Below are positions 18,831 through 28,511 of a stretch of 64,000 nt of DNA, piece after piece. The translations under genes and the position numbers were made by a program. Source of the stretch: Erythrobacter litoralis HTCC2594 (GTDB lineage: Bacteria; Pseudomonadota; Alphaproteobacteria; Sphingomonadales; Sphingomonadaceae); the NCBI RefSeq assembly GCF_000013005.1, contig NC_007722.1:253501-317500 (forward strand), read 5' to 3'. How positions within the stretch are numbered: position 1 is the stretch's first letter; the number at the start of each line of letters is the position of its first letter. A model generated the notes under the pieces. That model was not told where the DNA came from. It saw nothing but the letters and a program-made list of their open reading frames with translations, and ran no database searches.

Positions 18831-19736
18831 TTACGCCGCGCCGGGCAGCAGCCTCTCGCCAGCGATCCGCTGCATCGCCTTCTGCAGCTTCTCGAAAGCG
18901 CGCACCTCGATCTGGCGGATGCGTTCGCGGCTGACATCGTAGACCTGCGAGAGCTCTTCCAGCGTCTGCGGGTTTTCCGTCAGTCGGCGTTCGGTCAGGA
19001 TGTGCTGCTCACGCTCGTTGAGCGCGTCCATCGCCTCGACCAGCATTTCGTGCCGGACCTGCGCCTCTTCGGCGTTGGCCACGGTCTCGTCCTGCAGCGG
19101 GCGATCGTCGGTCAACCAGTCCTGCCACTCGCCCGAGCCGTCCTCGCCATTGCGCATCGGTGTGTTGAGCGAGCCATCGCCGCCCATCATCATCCGGCGG
19201 TTCATGTTGATCACTTCCTGCTCGGGCACGCCGAGGTCGGTTGCGATCTTGGTTACGTCTTCGGGGCTCAGGTCGGTGTCTTCATAGGCCTCGAGCTGCT
19301 TCTTCATCCGGCGCAGGTTGAAGAACAGCTTCTTCTGCGCGGCGGTGGTGCCCATTTTTACGAGCGACCAGCTGCGCAAGATGAACTCCTGCATGCTCGC
19401 CTTGATCCACCACATCGCATAGGTCGCGAGGCGGAAGCCACGATCGGGCTCGAACTTTTTCACGCCCTGCATCAGCCCGACATTGCCTTCGGAAATGAGG
19501 TCGCTGACCGGCAGGCCGTAGCCGCGATATCCCATCGCGATCTTGGCCACGAGCCGCAGATGGCTGGAGACCAGCTGTGCGGCGGCTTCCGGATCCTCAT
19601 GCTCCTGATACCGCTTGGCGAGCATATATTCCTGCTCGGCGGTCAGCACGGGGTATTTCTTGATTTCGGAGAGATAGCGGTTGAGGCTCTGCTCACCGCC
19701 CAGCGCCGGAATGGCGACTGCTTTTGATTTGCTCAC
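18831..19736 (-). CDS. rpoH: RNA polymerase sigma-32 (heat-shock) factor
   Basis: 301 residues. Directs transcription of chaperone and protease genes. GTG 19736 is chosen because AGGGAAG lies just upstream and the protein then starts SKSKAVAIPALGGEQ like other alphaproteobacterial RpoH; an upstream ATG at 19790 adds 18 residues. Region 2 includes DLISEGNVGLMQGVKKF and RFATY-like RLATYAMWWIKA. The RpoH box QKKLFFNLRR is present and distinguishes it from RpoD. Region 4 helix-turn-helix is QVYDVSRERIRQIE. ClpP and ClpX, probable regulon members, are 6 kb away. Confidence 0.95.
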   Translation of the reverse strand: MSKSKAVAIPALGGEQSLNRYLSEIKKYPVLTAEQEYMLAKRYQEHEDPEAAAQLVSSHLRLVAKIAMGYRGYGLPVSDLISEGNVGLMQGVKKFEPDRGFRLATYAMWWIKASMQEFILRSWSLVKMGTTAAQKKLFFNLRRMKKQLEAYEDTDLSPEDVTKIATDLGVPEQEVINMNRRMMMGGDGSLNTPMRNGEDGSGEWQDWLTDDRPLQDETVANAEEAQVRHEMLVEAMDALNEREQHILTERRLTENPQTLEELSQVYDVSRERIRQIEVRAFEKLQKAMQRIAGERLLPGAA

Positions 19737-19858
19737 GTCTTCCCTAACCTTTCTAGCGTCGACCTCAGATGCCGGACCCCTGCTGGGCATCCGTGCGGGT
19801 GGGCCACATGGTTACATATAGAGCAATGCCCACGGATTTGCACTGCTATTCATCGATA

Positions 19859-20827
19859 TCAACGAGCGGTTTCGTCGATCAGTTCCTGCATGTCTGCGGG
19901 TAAATCGGCGGTAAATTCGACCCATTGGCCGGTTACCGGATGCTCGAACCCCAGCATTGCCGCATGCAAAGCCTGTCGCGCGAAGCCCAGTTCCTTGAGA
20001 ATCGGCCGTAACCCCTTGGGATCCCGGCCATATGTTGGATCTCCCAATAGCGGATGGCCGATTGACTGGCAGTGAACGCGTACCTGGTGGGTGCGCCCGG
20101 TTTCCAGCCGGCACTCGATCAGGGCGCAATCCCTCAATCGTCGCAGGGTCTTGTAGTGGGTGACGGCGTGTTTGCCACGCGAAGAATCCTCGGGAAGCGG
20201 CGCCATTTTCTTGCGATCCCGCTCGCTGCGCCCAATTCGCCCCTCGATCGTGCCTTCAGCCGGGTTGGGATGGCCTGCGCAGAGCGCCAAGTATCGGCGA
20301 TTGATCGTATGCTCGGCGAATTGCGCGGCCAGTCCCTCATGCGCGTTATCCGTTTTGGCTACCACCAGTAGCCCCGAGGTATCCTTGTCGATCCGATGGA
20401 CGATCCCGGGCCGGGCGACGCCGTTGATGCCGGACAGCTGGCCACGGCAATGATGGAGCAGCGCATTGACCAGCGTGCCATCCGGATTGCCTGCCGCCGG
20501 ATGCACGACCATCCCGGCCGGCTTGTTGACGACGAGCAGGTGTTCGTCTTCGAACACGACATCGAGTTTGATGTCCTGTGGCTGCGCCTCGGGATCGACC
20601 GTGGGTGGTAGGGTAATGGTATAGGGCGTGCCTTCGCTGCCCTTCGCGGAGGGATTGGTGGCGGGATCGCCATCCACCAGCACTGCACCCCCCTGCATCA
20701 ATGCCTTCACCCGCTCGCGCGAAAGCCCGGATGCTTCGGCCAGTGCCTTGTCCAGGCGGCCGACGCCTGTGAGTATGCCAGTTATGACTTCGCGTCCTGC
20801 CAAGTGTTCGATCCATTCCGCCGTCAT
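19859..20827 (-). CDS. rluD: 23S rRNA pseudouridine synthase, RluD type
   Basis: 322 residues. Converts uridines of helix 69 in 23S rRNA to pseudouridine. N-terminal S4 domain (RLDKALAEASGLSRERVKAL), catalytic motif HRIDKDTSG with the essential Asp at 147, then family motifs RYLALCAGHP and GRTHQVRVH. The start is uncertain: ATG 20827 lies inside the end of a dispersed palindrome (its terminal GTCAT read backwards gives the ATG), so the element may have supplied or replaced the start. It is followed by rpoH with 122 nt between. Confidence 0.9.
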   Translation of the reverse strand: MTAEWIEHLAGREVITGILTGVGRLDKALAEASGLSRERVKALMQGGAVLVDGDPATNPSAKGSEGTPYTITLPPTVDPEAQPQDIKLDVVFEDEHLLVVNKPAGMVVHPAAGNPDGTLVNALLHHCRGQLSGINGVARPGIVHRIDKDTSGLLVVAKTDNAHEGLAAQFAEHTINRRYLALCAGHPNPAEGTIEGRIGRSERDRKKMAPLPEDSSRGKHAVTHYKTLRRLRDCALIECRLETGRTHQVRVHCQSIGHPLLGDPTYGRDPKGLRPILKELGFARQALHAAMLGFEHPVTGQWVEFTADLPADMQELIDETAR

Positions 20828-20907
20828 TCCCGCGAAGGCGGGGATCCAGCTTTACTTCGAAGACCCACAGGGTGAGAAGCTGGATTCCCGCCTTCGCGGG
20901 AATGACG
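20822..20907. repeat. REP-like long palindrome (family A), two inverted arms
   Basis: Two 31-bp arms (20822-20852 and 20877-20907), inverted with one mismatch and separated by 24 nt. Each arm contains GTCATTCCCGCGAAGGCGGG-type sequence followed by ATCCAGCTT. One arm recurs at 55649-55679 with a single substitution. The left end overlaps the rluD start codon; the right end lies 21 nt before the M67 peptidase start, so it occupies the whole divergent promoter gap. Confidence 0.9.
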
Positions 20908-20927
20908 GGGTGTTGCAAGGGGTAGCG

Positions 20928-21320
20928 GTGCTGACGATTGAAGCCTCGGTGATGGATGCGTTGCTCGCAGAAACTTCTCTTGCGCATCCCCTTGAATGCT
21001 GCGGTATTCTCTTGGGCGAGCATAATCACATCACCGCAATCCAGCCTGCCGCGAATGTCCATCCCCAGCCGCAAACCCATTTCGAGATCGATCCGCAGAC
21101 CCTGGTCGATGCGCACCGCGCTGGCCGCAACGGTGGACCGCAGGTGCTTGGCTATTACCACTCGCATCCGACCACTGTGCCCGAACCCTCGGCTACCGAC
21201 GCGGCCATGGCTGCGCAGGATGGCAGCATTTGGGCGATCATAGGACAGGGCGAGATCATTTTCTGGCGCGACAGGAACGATGGATTTGCGCAACTTTCCT
21301 ACTCCATTCTCGACGGCTAG
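20928..21320 (+). CDS. M67 family metallopeptidase (JAMM/MPN domain)
   Basis: 130 residues from GTG 20928 (AAGGGG about 7 nt before). Complete JAMM zinc motif: Glu23 (PLECCGILLG) and HSHP with His78, His80, Ser88 and Asp91 (HxHx7SxxD). Stand-alone bacterial MPN proteins cleave isopeptide or C-terminal extensions, for example of ubiquitin-like or sulfur-carrier proteins; no such partner is encoded nearby, so the substrate is unknown. An upstream reading frame through the palindrome is not considered coding. Confidence 0.88.
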   Translation: MLTIEASVMDALLAETSLAHPLECCGILLGEHNHITAIQPAANVHPQPQTHFEIDPQTLVDAHRAGRNGGPQVLGYYHSHPTTVPEPSATDAAMAAQDGSIWAIIGQGEIIFWRDRNDGFAQLSYSILDG

Positions 21321-21459
21321 AGCGGACGAATGCCGCGACTGAATCCCGCTTCGACCCCCAAGCTCTACGCGGGCGGCTGGCAGGGCGCGTTTTTTGCGCT
21401 AGGACAGTGGTCCATGCGGTCCATGTCTCGTGAACGTCTTCAGGAACCAGGTTTCATCT

Positions 21460-22104
21460 ATGAACGATAACGACGCCGTCACGCTCGCCAGCCAATTGTG
21501 CTCGCGGCTTTGCCATGACCTGCTTTCGCCGGTCGGCGCCCTGTCGAATGGTCTGGAGTTGCTCGCCGAGGAGGAGGATCCCGAGATGCGCCAGCGGTGC
21601 CTCGAACTGCTCGAGGCGAGTGCGCGGACGAGCGCCAACAAGCTGAAATTCTTCCGTCTCGCATTCGGTGCCGCGGGTGGTTTCGGCGACCGTGTCGGGG
21701 TGGATGAACCCAAGGCGGTTATCGATGCGCTGGCACAGGATGCAAAGCGGGTCGAGGTCAACTGGGCGCTGGCGGTCGATGCACTGCCCAAGCCGGCGGT
21801 GAAGGTAATGCTCAATTTCGCCCAGATGGGGCTGGACGCGCTGGTGCGCGGCGGCACGCTCGATATCGGGGCGGAGCGCCGTGACGGGGCGAGCGAGATC
21901 GTCGTTCGCGCAACCGGCGCGAAAGTCGCTTTCGACGACAGCATCGGTCGCGCGCTCGAAGGCAGCTTGCCGGAAGACGGGCTGAGCGGCCGCACCGCCG
22001 CCGCGCACATGCTGGCGCTAATCGCCGAGCAATCGGGCGGTAATCTGCAATACCAGAAATCGGAGGACGCTCTGGTCCTCGGAGCGATGTTGCCCGAAGG
22101 ATGA
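21460..22104 (+). CDS. chpT: histidine phosphotransferase ChpT
   Basis: 214 residues. In alphaproteobacteria ChpT passes phosphate from the hybrid kinase CckA to the cell-cycle regulator CtrA and to CpdR, which links to ClpXP. The dimerisation helix carries the phospho-accepting histidine, His19 (LCSRLCHDLLSPVGALSNG), and a degenerate ATPase-like second domain follows without nucleotide motifs. ATG 21460 is chosen; GTG 21430 would add 10 residues. It overlaps the next gene by 4 nt (ATGA). Confidence 0.88.
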   Translation: MNDNDAVTLASQLCSRLCHDLLSPVGALSNGLELLAEEEDPEMRQRCLELLEASARTSANKLKFFRLAFGAAGGFGDRVGVDEPKAVIDALAQDAKRVEVNWALAVDALPKPAVKVMLNFAQMGLDALVRGGTLDIGAERRDGASEIVVRATGAKVAFDDSIGRALEGSLPEDGLSGRTAAAHMLALIAEQSGGNLQYQKSEDALVLGAMLPEG

Positions 22105-22805
22105 GCGAACTGGTCCATCACGAGAGGCCCTCGCCCAATTTCAACGATCGCAAGCTGCCGATCAGCATGGTCGTCCTGCACTATACCGAGATGAAGCCGG
22201 TCGAGACCGCGCTCGACCGGCTATGCGATCCCGAGGGCGGGGTCAGTGCGCATTATCTCATCAGCGAGGAAGGCGAAGTCACCCGGCTGGTGCCGGAAGA
22301 CAAGCGCGCCTGGCATGCGGGCGTCTCTTACTGGCGCGGGCACAAGGATGTGAATTCGGCCAGCATCGGGATCGAGCTCGATCATCCCGGCCATGTGCTC
22401 GGTTATCGCGAATTCTCCGACGCGCAGATCGATGCGCTGATCCCGCTGCTCCACCGTATCGTGCAGAACCATGACATTCCGCGCGCCAATGTGGTCGGGC
22501 ATTCGGACGTCGCGCCGGCGCGCAAGGTCGATCCGGGCGAGCTGTTTCCGTGGGACCGGCTGGCGGAGTACAATCTCTGCCTGCCCAAGCCGGAGAAGCT
22601 GGACCTGGGCAATCCGTTCGACAATGCCGGTGCCTTCTACCTCGCGCTCGAACGGTTCGGATACGACGTTACCGACGGACTCAAGGCGGTCGAAGCCTTT
22701 CAGCGCCGCTGGCGCCCGGAGAAGATCGATGGCGAAATCGACGGCCAGATCTGCGCGATCCTGTTCCAGCTGTTGCTCGACCGCGACCGGGGCGTGTCCC
22801 GCTAA
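22101..22805 (+). CDS. N-acetylmuramoyl-L-alanine amidase (amidase_2)
   Basis: 234 residues. Zinc amidase cleaving the bond between MurNAc and L-alanine in muropeptides. Zinc ligands: His in VVLHYTE, His in VVGHSDVAPARKVDPG, and a distal Asp/Cys-equivalent position in the same motif. The motif AHYLISEEGEV and the fold order match AmpD/AmiD. Residues 170-230 (GAFYLALERFGYDV, VEAFQRRWRPEKIDG) form a peptidoglycan-binding-like module. No signal peptide is seen, so it probably works in cytoplasmic recycling. Coupled to chpT by a 4-nt overlap. Confidence 0.88.
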   Translation: MSELVHHERPSPNFNDRKLPISMVVLHYTEMKPVETALDRLCDPEGGVSAHYLISEEGEVTRLVPEDKRAWHAGVSYWRGHKDVNSASIGIELDHPGHVLGYREFSDAQIDALIPLLHRIVQNHDIPRANVVGHSDVAPARKVDPGELFPWDRLAEYNLCLPKPEKLDLGNPFDNAGAFYLALERFGYDVTDGLKAVEAFQRRWRPEKIDGEIDGQICAILFQLLLDRDRGVSR

Positions 22806-22855
22806 CGGCGCGCACTGGCTTTCCTGCAAGGATAATCGCGCCTATATGTGCTCTT

Positions 22856-23258
<403 letters not shown>

Positions 23259-23346
23259 CTACCGTTTGCGGCTTTCCTACTTACCCCCGTTCATGCCATG
23301 CCCACGCCGGGCTCCCTCAATATCGAGCGGACACAGGGGGATGAAA

Positions 23347-24828
23347 ATGTTCGAGACACTACTGGCGGTGGTAGCTTCAGCGACGTCGGTACAAACTGAT
23401 GACGATTTGGCCGCCCGGGCGATCTCCGCGTGCGGTTTTGCCGAATTCGATGTCACGCCAATCGATGCGGGCAGCGCATCCGATTTCGAGGATTTTGCGA
23501 CGCAGGTGGAAGCGGCGCTCGGCGAAAAGATCATGATCGTCGGCGGAGACCTGAGCGGGGCCGACATGCGCCGCCTCTCGGGGAGCCTGCCCGGATCCTG
23601 CTTCTACCAGACCAAGCTTTCGGGCACCGACTGGAGCGGGACCGACCTGATCGGCACCAAGTTCGTCGGCACGGACCTTTCGGGGGCCAGGTTCGAAGGA
23701 ACCAATCTGACCGACGCACGCCTGGTGGGTGTAGATGCCGGCGGCGCAAATTTCGCCGACGCGAAACTCGGTAACGCCAGATGGGTGGGCCAGAACTTCG
23801 GCAGCAAGCTAGCGGGGGCAAGCTTCGTAGGGGCATACCTCAATTATTTCACATTCGATTGCGGCATCACCATGGACATGCAGTGCGGTGGCAGCAGCGG
23901 AGTCGATTTCAGCGGGGCCAATCTCAGCAACGCAGATCTGGCCAGTTACCCGATCTGGGGCTTGGACACATTCACCGGTGCCGATTTCAACCGTGCCTTC
24001 ATTTCGCCGCGTGCTGTGAAATACTTGGACGATGTCGAAGTGCGGCGCTCGATCACGCTCGGCCATCGCAGCGATGAAGCTGGTGACCGGCGTGCGCAGG
24101 TCCGATTGACCACAGCCGAATTTACGGAGCTGAAAGCGAGTATCGAGACGCAGACGGATGAGCCATCCTTCGATTGCGCAAAGGCCAGCATTAAGGCGGA
24201 AGTGCTGATTTGCGCTGAATATCAAAGCGGACTGCGCCACATGGATCGCGATCTCTCTTCGCTTTACCGGCATGCTGTGAAGCGAGGCGCAACGTCGCAA
24301 CGCGAGCAACGCGCATGGCTGCGCCAGCGCAATCGCTGCGACAGCGCCGAATGTGTCGCACAGGCCTATCAGGCCCGCATGGATGCGCTCTTTGGCGCGG
24401 TGGGGGTAGAGCTTGTGCTGACCCCCAATGCCGCACTGGAATTCGAAGAGGACCTGCTGCCGGTCGCCGACACCATGCGAAGCAGCGCTCTCTACCAGAA
24501 GATGGTGCCGGTCATCCGTAGCTTCTCGATGCAAAGCGTCACGCTGACCGCCATGGAGGATGGTCGCATCCTCGCGCGCGGCGAAGCGGTTGGCGGCAAT
24601 GCGCATACCTGCTCGCTCCACGGCGATGCGCTGGTCTACGATCCCGACACGGGCTGGTACGCAGGGGAGCTCGACGATGGCGCGCTCGTGCCAATCCTGC
24701 GCGTGTGGGATAACCGCCTGTTCTTCCGCTATTCCGGCAATATGGGCGATACACCTGACGAGGCCGCCGACTTCATCACCTGCGGCGCACGGGCCGGCTT
24801 TGGCGAAATGCGGGCCGTCGGCAAGTGA
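23347..24828 (+). CDS. secreted pentapeptide-repeat protein with LprI-like domain
   Basis: 493 residues from ATG 23347, 6 nt after AGGGGG; ATG 23341 lies too close to it. A short signal-like N-terminus (MFETLLAVVASATSVQ) precedes an unassigned segment to 65. Residues 68-215 are pentapeptide repeats (A/L-S-G-T/A-D/F pattern: LSGADMRRLSG, LSGTDWSGTDLIGTKF, ANLSNADLAS), predicted as a right-handed quadrilateral beta-helix. Residues 275-350 match the LprI/DUF1311 lysozyme-inhibitor pattern with cysteine pairs (FDCAKASIKAEVLIC, WLRQRNRCDSAEC). The last 140 residues are unassigned. Role probably periplasmic; no partner nearby. Confidence 0.75.
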   Translation: MFETLLAVVASATSVQTDDDLAARAISACGFAEFDVTPIDAGSASDFEDFATQVEAALGEKIMIVGGDLSGADMRRLSGSLPGSCFYQTKLSGTDWSGTDLIGTKFVGTDLSGARFEGTNLTDARLVGVDAGGANFADAKLGNARWVGQNFGSKLAGASFVGAYLNYFTFDCGITMDMQCGGSSGVDFSGANLSNADLASYPIWGLDTFTGADFNRAFISPRAVKYLDDVEVRRSITLGHRSDEAGDRRAQVRLTTAEFTELKASIETQTDEPSFDCAKASIKAEVLICAEYQSGLRHMDRDLSSLYRHAVKRGATSQREQRAWLRQRNRCDSAECVAQAYQARMDALFGAVGVELVLTPNAALEFEEDLLPVADTMRSSALYQKMVPVIRSFSMQSVTLTAMEDGRILARGEAVGGNAHTCSLHGDALVYDPDTGWYAGELDDGALVPILRVWDNRLFFRYSGNMGDTPDEAADFITCGARAGFGEMRAVGK

Positions 24829-24842
24829 TGGCAGCCTAATAG

Positions 24843-24879
24843 CAAGGGGCGCCCCCGGATGGTCCGGGAGCGCCCCTTG
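24843..24879. terminator. bidirectional terminator hairpin
   Basis: CAAGGGGCG (24843-24851) pairs with CGCCCCTTG (24871-24879), and an inner CCCCGGA/TCCGGG pairing is present. It lies between the convergent pentapeptide and autotransporter genes and can serve both. Confidence 0.75.
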
Positions 24880-24899
24880 TCTGGCCTTCGATCAGGCGA

Positions 24900-27800
24900 T
24901 CAGAAACGCCAGTTGAGCGTCATGTTGGCCTGGTTGTTGGTCAGCTCGCCGCGGCCGATGTCCGAGGTCACGCTGAGCTGGGTGCTAAGGCGATTGGTCA
25001 GCGCCATCTCCGCCCCGGCATTGACCGCCACCCACTGCGTGTCGAGCTGACGCGCGATGGAGAAAGGCAGGTCCGCTGCGCCGACGAAACTTGCCGTCAC
25101 CACATCCTGGCTGTCCCCCAGCTCGCGGGCATAGGCTACCGAACCGAACGCCTTGATGACACCGGTCTGTCCGACCTTCATGCCGAGCGAGGCCATCGCG
25201 CCGATCTTCGCCCCGATCGAAGTGAAGCTGCGGTCGTCGACATTGAGTCCGAACTGCCCGGCGCCATATTCGCGGTAGCCGCCGAGGTTGGAACGGACGT
25301 AATCCACGCTGGCGACCGGACCCAGTCGCACGTTCTCCATCGGCTCCATCGCATAGCCCATGCGGATACCGGCGAAGTTCTGGCTGCCTTCGGCATTGCC
25401 GATGGCGCTGTTGAAGCTGCCTGTGGCGTTGCCGACGGAGCCGCGAGCGGTGCCGTAGCGCTGGTCTGAGAAGCCGAAGTAGGCATCGGCAAAGCCCCTG
25501 CCGAAGGTCTTCGCGGCATAGATCGCCCCCGAGGTGCTCTCATTGTCCATCGGGCTCAACGCGCCGAAGGCATTGGCGCTGTCGCGCACGCTCGACATGG
25601 CGACACCGATCACGAGGCCGTCGGCGACCTTGTAGTCGGCACCCAGCGTCAGCTCTCCGGCCTCGGTGAAGGCTGCTTCGCGAACGGCGTTGGTGCCGGT
25701 GTTGCGATCGCCCTGCGCCATGGTCAGGTAGGAACCGCTGACCGACGCGAAGAAGCCGAGCTTGCCTTTCGTACCCGGGGCCGTCCCGGCTTGCGCGAAG
25801 CTTGCGCTGCCCGCTGCCGAAAAGCCTGCCGCGCCGCTATCCGCGCCGCGCAGGCGGAGCGTCCGCTGTGCGACCTGGCCCGTGAAGCGCTGAGCGAAGT
25901 TGGTGGCCGAGAAGGTCTGCTGGAACCCGCTCGTCGGGGTCAGGCCGGCAAGGGTCTGCCCGAAGATATCGAACCCGGCCATGTCAACGACGCTGAAGAC
26001 GCTTTCGAAGTCGGCATAGCGACCGCCGAAGCGCAAGGTGTCGAGCACGGAGGCAAGCGAGCTGAGGTCGCTCTGCGCACCGACGATCTGCGCGATCGGA
26101 TTGGCTCCGATCGCGACGATCACGTCACCGCCATCGACCCGCGTACCGGCAAACAGCACCGGCGAACGCGTCAGCAGCGTGACCTCGTCGAAATTGCCGA
26201 GCACACTGTTGGCCGTCAGCACAGTCCATTCGGCACCGAACTTGGCGGTGATCTTGCCGGTCGGCTTGACGAAGAGATCGCCCGCCAGGCTGGCATCGCC
26301 GGTCACCACGAGCTGGTCGAATTCGAGCGGCTTCTTGCCGCGACGCTTCACGTCGACCAGCAGCGTGCCTTGCGATGTCTGCACGTAGTCGCCATCGATA
26401 GTGAAAGTGCCGATGGCATTGTCACCGCCCGGCGAGACGACGCCCGAGACATTGAAGAAGGCATTGGTCGCGACTGTGCCATCGCCGCCCATCGTGCCAC
26501 CGAACAGCAGCACGTTGCCGGCATTGAGCTGGCCATCGATTTCGGCGTTGCCGCGATATTGCTCGACCCCGATGATGCTGGTGAACTCATATGCCTCTGG
26601 CAGGGCAAAGCCGGTGTTCTTGCCATCGATGGTCAGGCGGTCGATCTCGACATCCATATCCACCGTGGTGGTGCCGGGATTGACCAGCAGGACATCGAAA
26701 TAGAGGGCAGGGTTTTCGAAGGCGGTGCCCGGCGTGCCGTCGGTGTTGTTGGGCACGAAACCGGTTGAGCCCGGGCCAAGCAGCACCGAGGACTCAGGGA
26801 TGTTGGCCCCGAAGTTCGGTGTGCCTTCCGGCGGCAGGACGGCGGTAGCATCGTTGCTGTTGCCGGAAATGTCTTCGCCGAGGATCAGGCCGAGGCGCGG
26901 ACCTTGCTCGTAAACACCGGGCTCATCGCCGCCCGGAACACCATTGACGATATTGCCGTCCGAATCTTCGATGAAGAACCCCGGATCGAGATCCTGCGTC
27001 CAGCGTGCTGGATCGGACCACACGCCATTGCCCGATTTGGCCGAAACGTATTTGTACGGCGTGTTCTCGGTGATGAACTCGAAGAACGGGTAGAGCGGAT
27101 TGTAGAAGCTGATATCGCCATAGCGGTTGCCGGTGCCGAAGAAGTCGAACCCGCCGCTCAGCACGCCTGTGATGAGCGGGAAGGGCGCGATCTGGTCTGC
27201 GATCAGCGGGGAGCCGCTGTCCCCCGGCGCGGTGCCGGCTTCCTGGGGCAAGGCATCGCCATCGAACCAGTCGATCGCCAGCACGGTGTCTATGTTCGGG
27301 CAATTTATTCCGAACCCATCGAAGGTACAACTATCTTCCCCCGGCGAGGTGCGGCGGGGATCGTCAAAATCGATCCAGTACAGCGCCTGCGTCTCGAAGC
27401 CGAGAGACGACTCGCTGGGAGCAAAGCCCGGGAAGATCGTGTCGATCAGATCGGCCGAGGTAGCGACCGCGCCGAGCATGTTTTCGCCCACGCGGCGCAG
27501 GAATCCGATCCCTTGCGCACCGGTTTCGCCGGTGCCGGTGGTGCCGTAGCCGGTCACGATCATGTGCGTCAGCTCGTCGAGCGGCGTCAGCAACAGCGGC
27601 ATCGCCGGAACGTCGGTGATGGGCGTGTCGAGCGCGATGAACGCGACATCGGCCCAGGGGAAGGGCAGGGCGCCATTCTCGAGGTTGGCGGATGGGTGAA
27701 TAATGACGTCGGTGCTCTGAGCCACGCCGCCTTCGTTGTAGCCGCTGCCGAAATCGAGATAATTGAAAAGGCGGCTCGACGTATCGACGCCCGTAGCCAC

Positions 27801-28280
27801 CAGCATGGTGCTGTCGGCGCCGGTGCTCGGCAGGCCGTAGTCCTCCGATCCGCGCGCGTTGAGGCAGTGCGCTGCTGTCAACACGGTACGCGGATTGATC
27901 ATCGTGCCGGTGCAATTGAAGAACACGCCGCCGGAGATATTGCTCTGGCGGAAGATCTGGACGACCGACGGGAGTGTATTGGCAGTATCTACTGCACCAG
28001 CGGTGCCGATATCGTCACGCACGATTAGCTCGGGATAGGCTGGAACCAGTGCGCCATTGACCTGTCGTTCGATCGCCGGACCAGGGGTGCCGATCGCAAT
28101 CTCGGTCGAGACAATAATGTCCGCCGATTGCATAGTGCGAAAACCGGCAAAGTTGCCTTGCGCTTCCAGTGAGACTTCGTCGCTGGCGTCGTTATCGTCA
28201 TTTGCCAGCGCTGGGCTGGACGCGAGCGCTGTGGCGAGGCCGATCGTGGCGACGCCTACGAGATATTTCCGAGTCTTCAT
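24900..28280 (-). CDS. autotransporter with trypsin-like serine protease passenger
   Basis: 1126 residues from ATG 28280 (signal peptide MKTRKYLVGV to about SSPALA). The passenger begins with a chymotrypsin-fold protease: His138 in VLTAAHC, Asp211 in WADVAFIALD, Ser355 in PGDSGSP. A beta-helical stalk follows, with autotransporter repeats around 560-700 (GNVLLFGGTMGGDGTVAT, VVSPGGDNAIGTF). The C-terminal 270 residues form the beta-barrel translocator ending in Phe (MTLNWRF). Resembles MltB-free S1-family autotransporters. Type V secretion of a surface or released protease; its target is unknown. Its stop is 20 nt past a shared terminator. Confidence 0.9.
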   Translation of the reverse strand: MKTRKYLVGVATIGLATALASSPALANDDNDASDEVSLEAQGNFAGFRTMQSADIIVSTEIAIGTPGPAIERQVNGALVPAYPELIVRDDIGTAGAVDTANTLPSVVQIFRQSNISGGVFFNCTGTMINPRTVLTAAHCLNARGSEDYGLPSTGADSTMLVATGVDTSSRLFNYLDFGSGYNEGGVAQSTDVIIHPSANLENGALPFPWADVAFIALDTPITDVPAMPLLLTPLDELTHMIVTGYGTTGTGETGAQGIGFLRRVGENMLGAVATSADLIDTIFPGFAPSESSLGFETQALYWIDFDDPRRTSPGEDSCTFDGFGINCPNIDTVLAIDWFDGDALPQEAGTAPGDSGSPLIADQIAPFPLITGVLSGGFDFFGTGNRYGDISFYNPLYPFFEFITENTPYKYVSAKSGNGVWSDPARWTQDLDPGFFIEDSDGNIVNGVPGGDEPGVYEQGPRLGLILGEDISGNSNDATAVLPPEGTPNFGANIPESSVLLGPGSTGFVPNNTDGTPGTAFENPALYFDVLLVNPGTTTVDMDVEIDRLTIDGKNTGFALPEAYEFTSIIGVEQYRGNAEIDGQLNAGNVLLFGGTMGGDGTVATNAFFNVSGVVSPGGDNAIGTFTIDGDYVQTSQGTLLVDVKRRGKKPLEFDQLVVTGDASLAGDLFVKPTGKITAKFGAEWTVLTANSVLGNFDEVTLLTRSPVLFAGTRVDGGDVIVAIGANPIAQIVGAQSDLSSLASVLDTLRFGGRYADFESVFSVVDMAGFDIFGQTLAGLTPTSGFQQTFSATNFAQRFTGQVAQRTLRLRGADSGAAGFSAAGSASFAQAGTAPGTKGKLGFFASVSGSYLTMAQGDRNTGTNAVREAAFTEAGELTLGADYKVADGLVIGVAMSSVRDSANAFGALSPMDNESTSGAIYAAKTFGRGFADAYFGFSDQRYGTARGSVGNATGSFNSAIGNAEGSQNFAGIRMGYAMEPMENVRLGPVASVDYVRSNLGGYREYGAGQFGLNVDDRSFTSIGAKIGAMASLGMKVGQTGVIKAFGSVAYARELGDSQDVVTASFVGAADLPFSIARQLDTQWVAVNAGAEMALTNRLSTQLSVTSDIGRGELTNNQANMTLNWRF

Positions 28281-28511
28281 GAACTTCCCCCATCGTGATG
28301 GGAGAGGCCACAAGCCGCTCAAGCAATCGACTAGCAACTATAGAGCGACTCGCGACCCCGCCCTGTTATGATGTCAGGAAGAGATACCATCGCTCCGCAG
28401 TCGTCAATGCTTCGATTTTTCGCAACTAATATGCGTCCCTAATCTCTATGGTTTCGGATCGTTATTCTTCGGTGATGGGAACAATGTAGCGCGCGGCGCG
28501 GTATCGACTGC

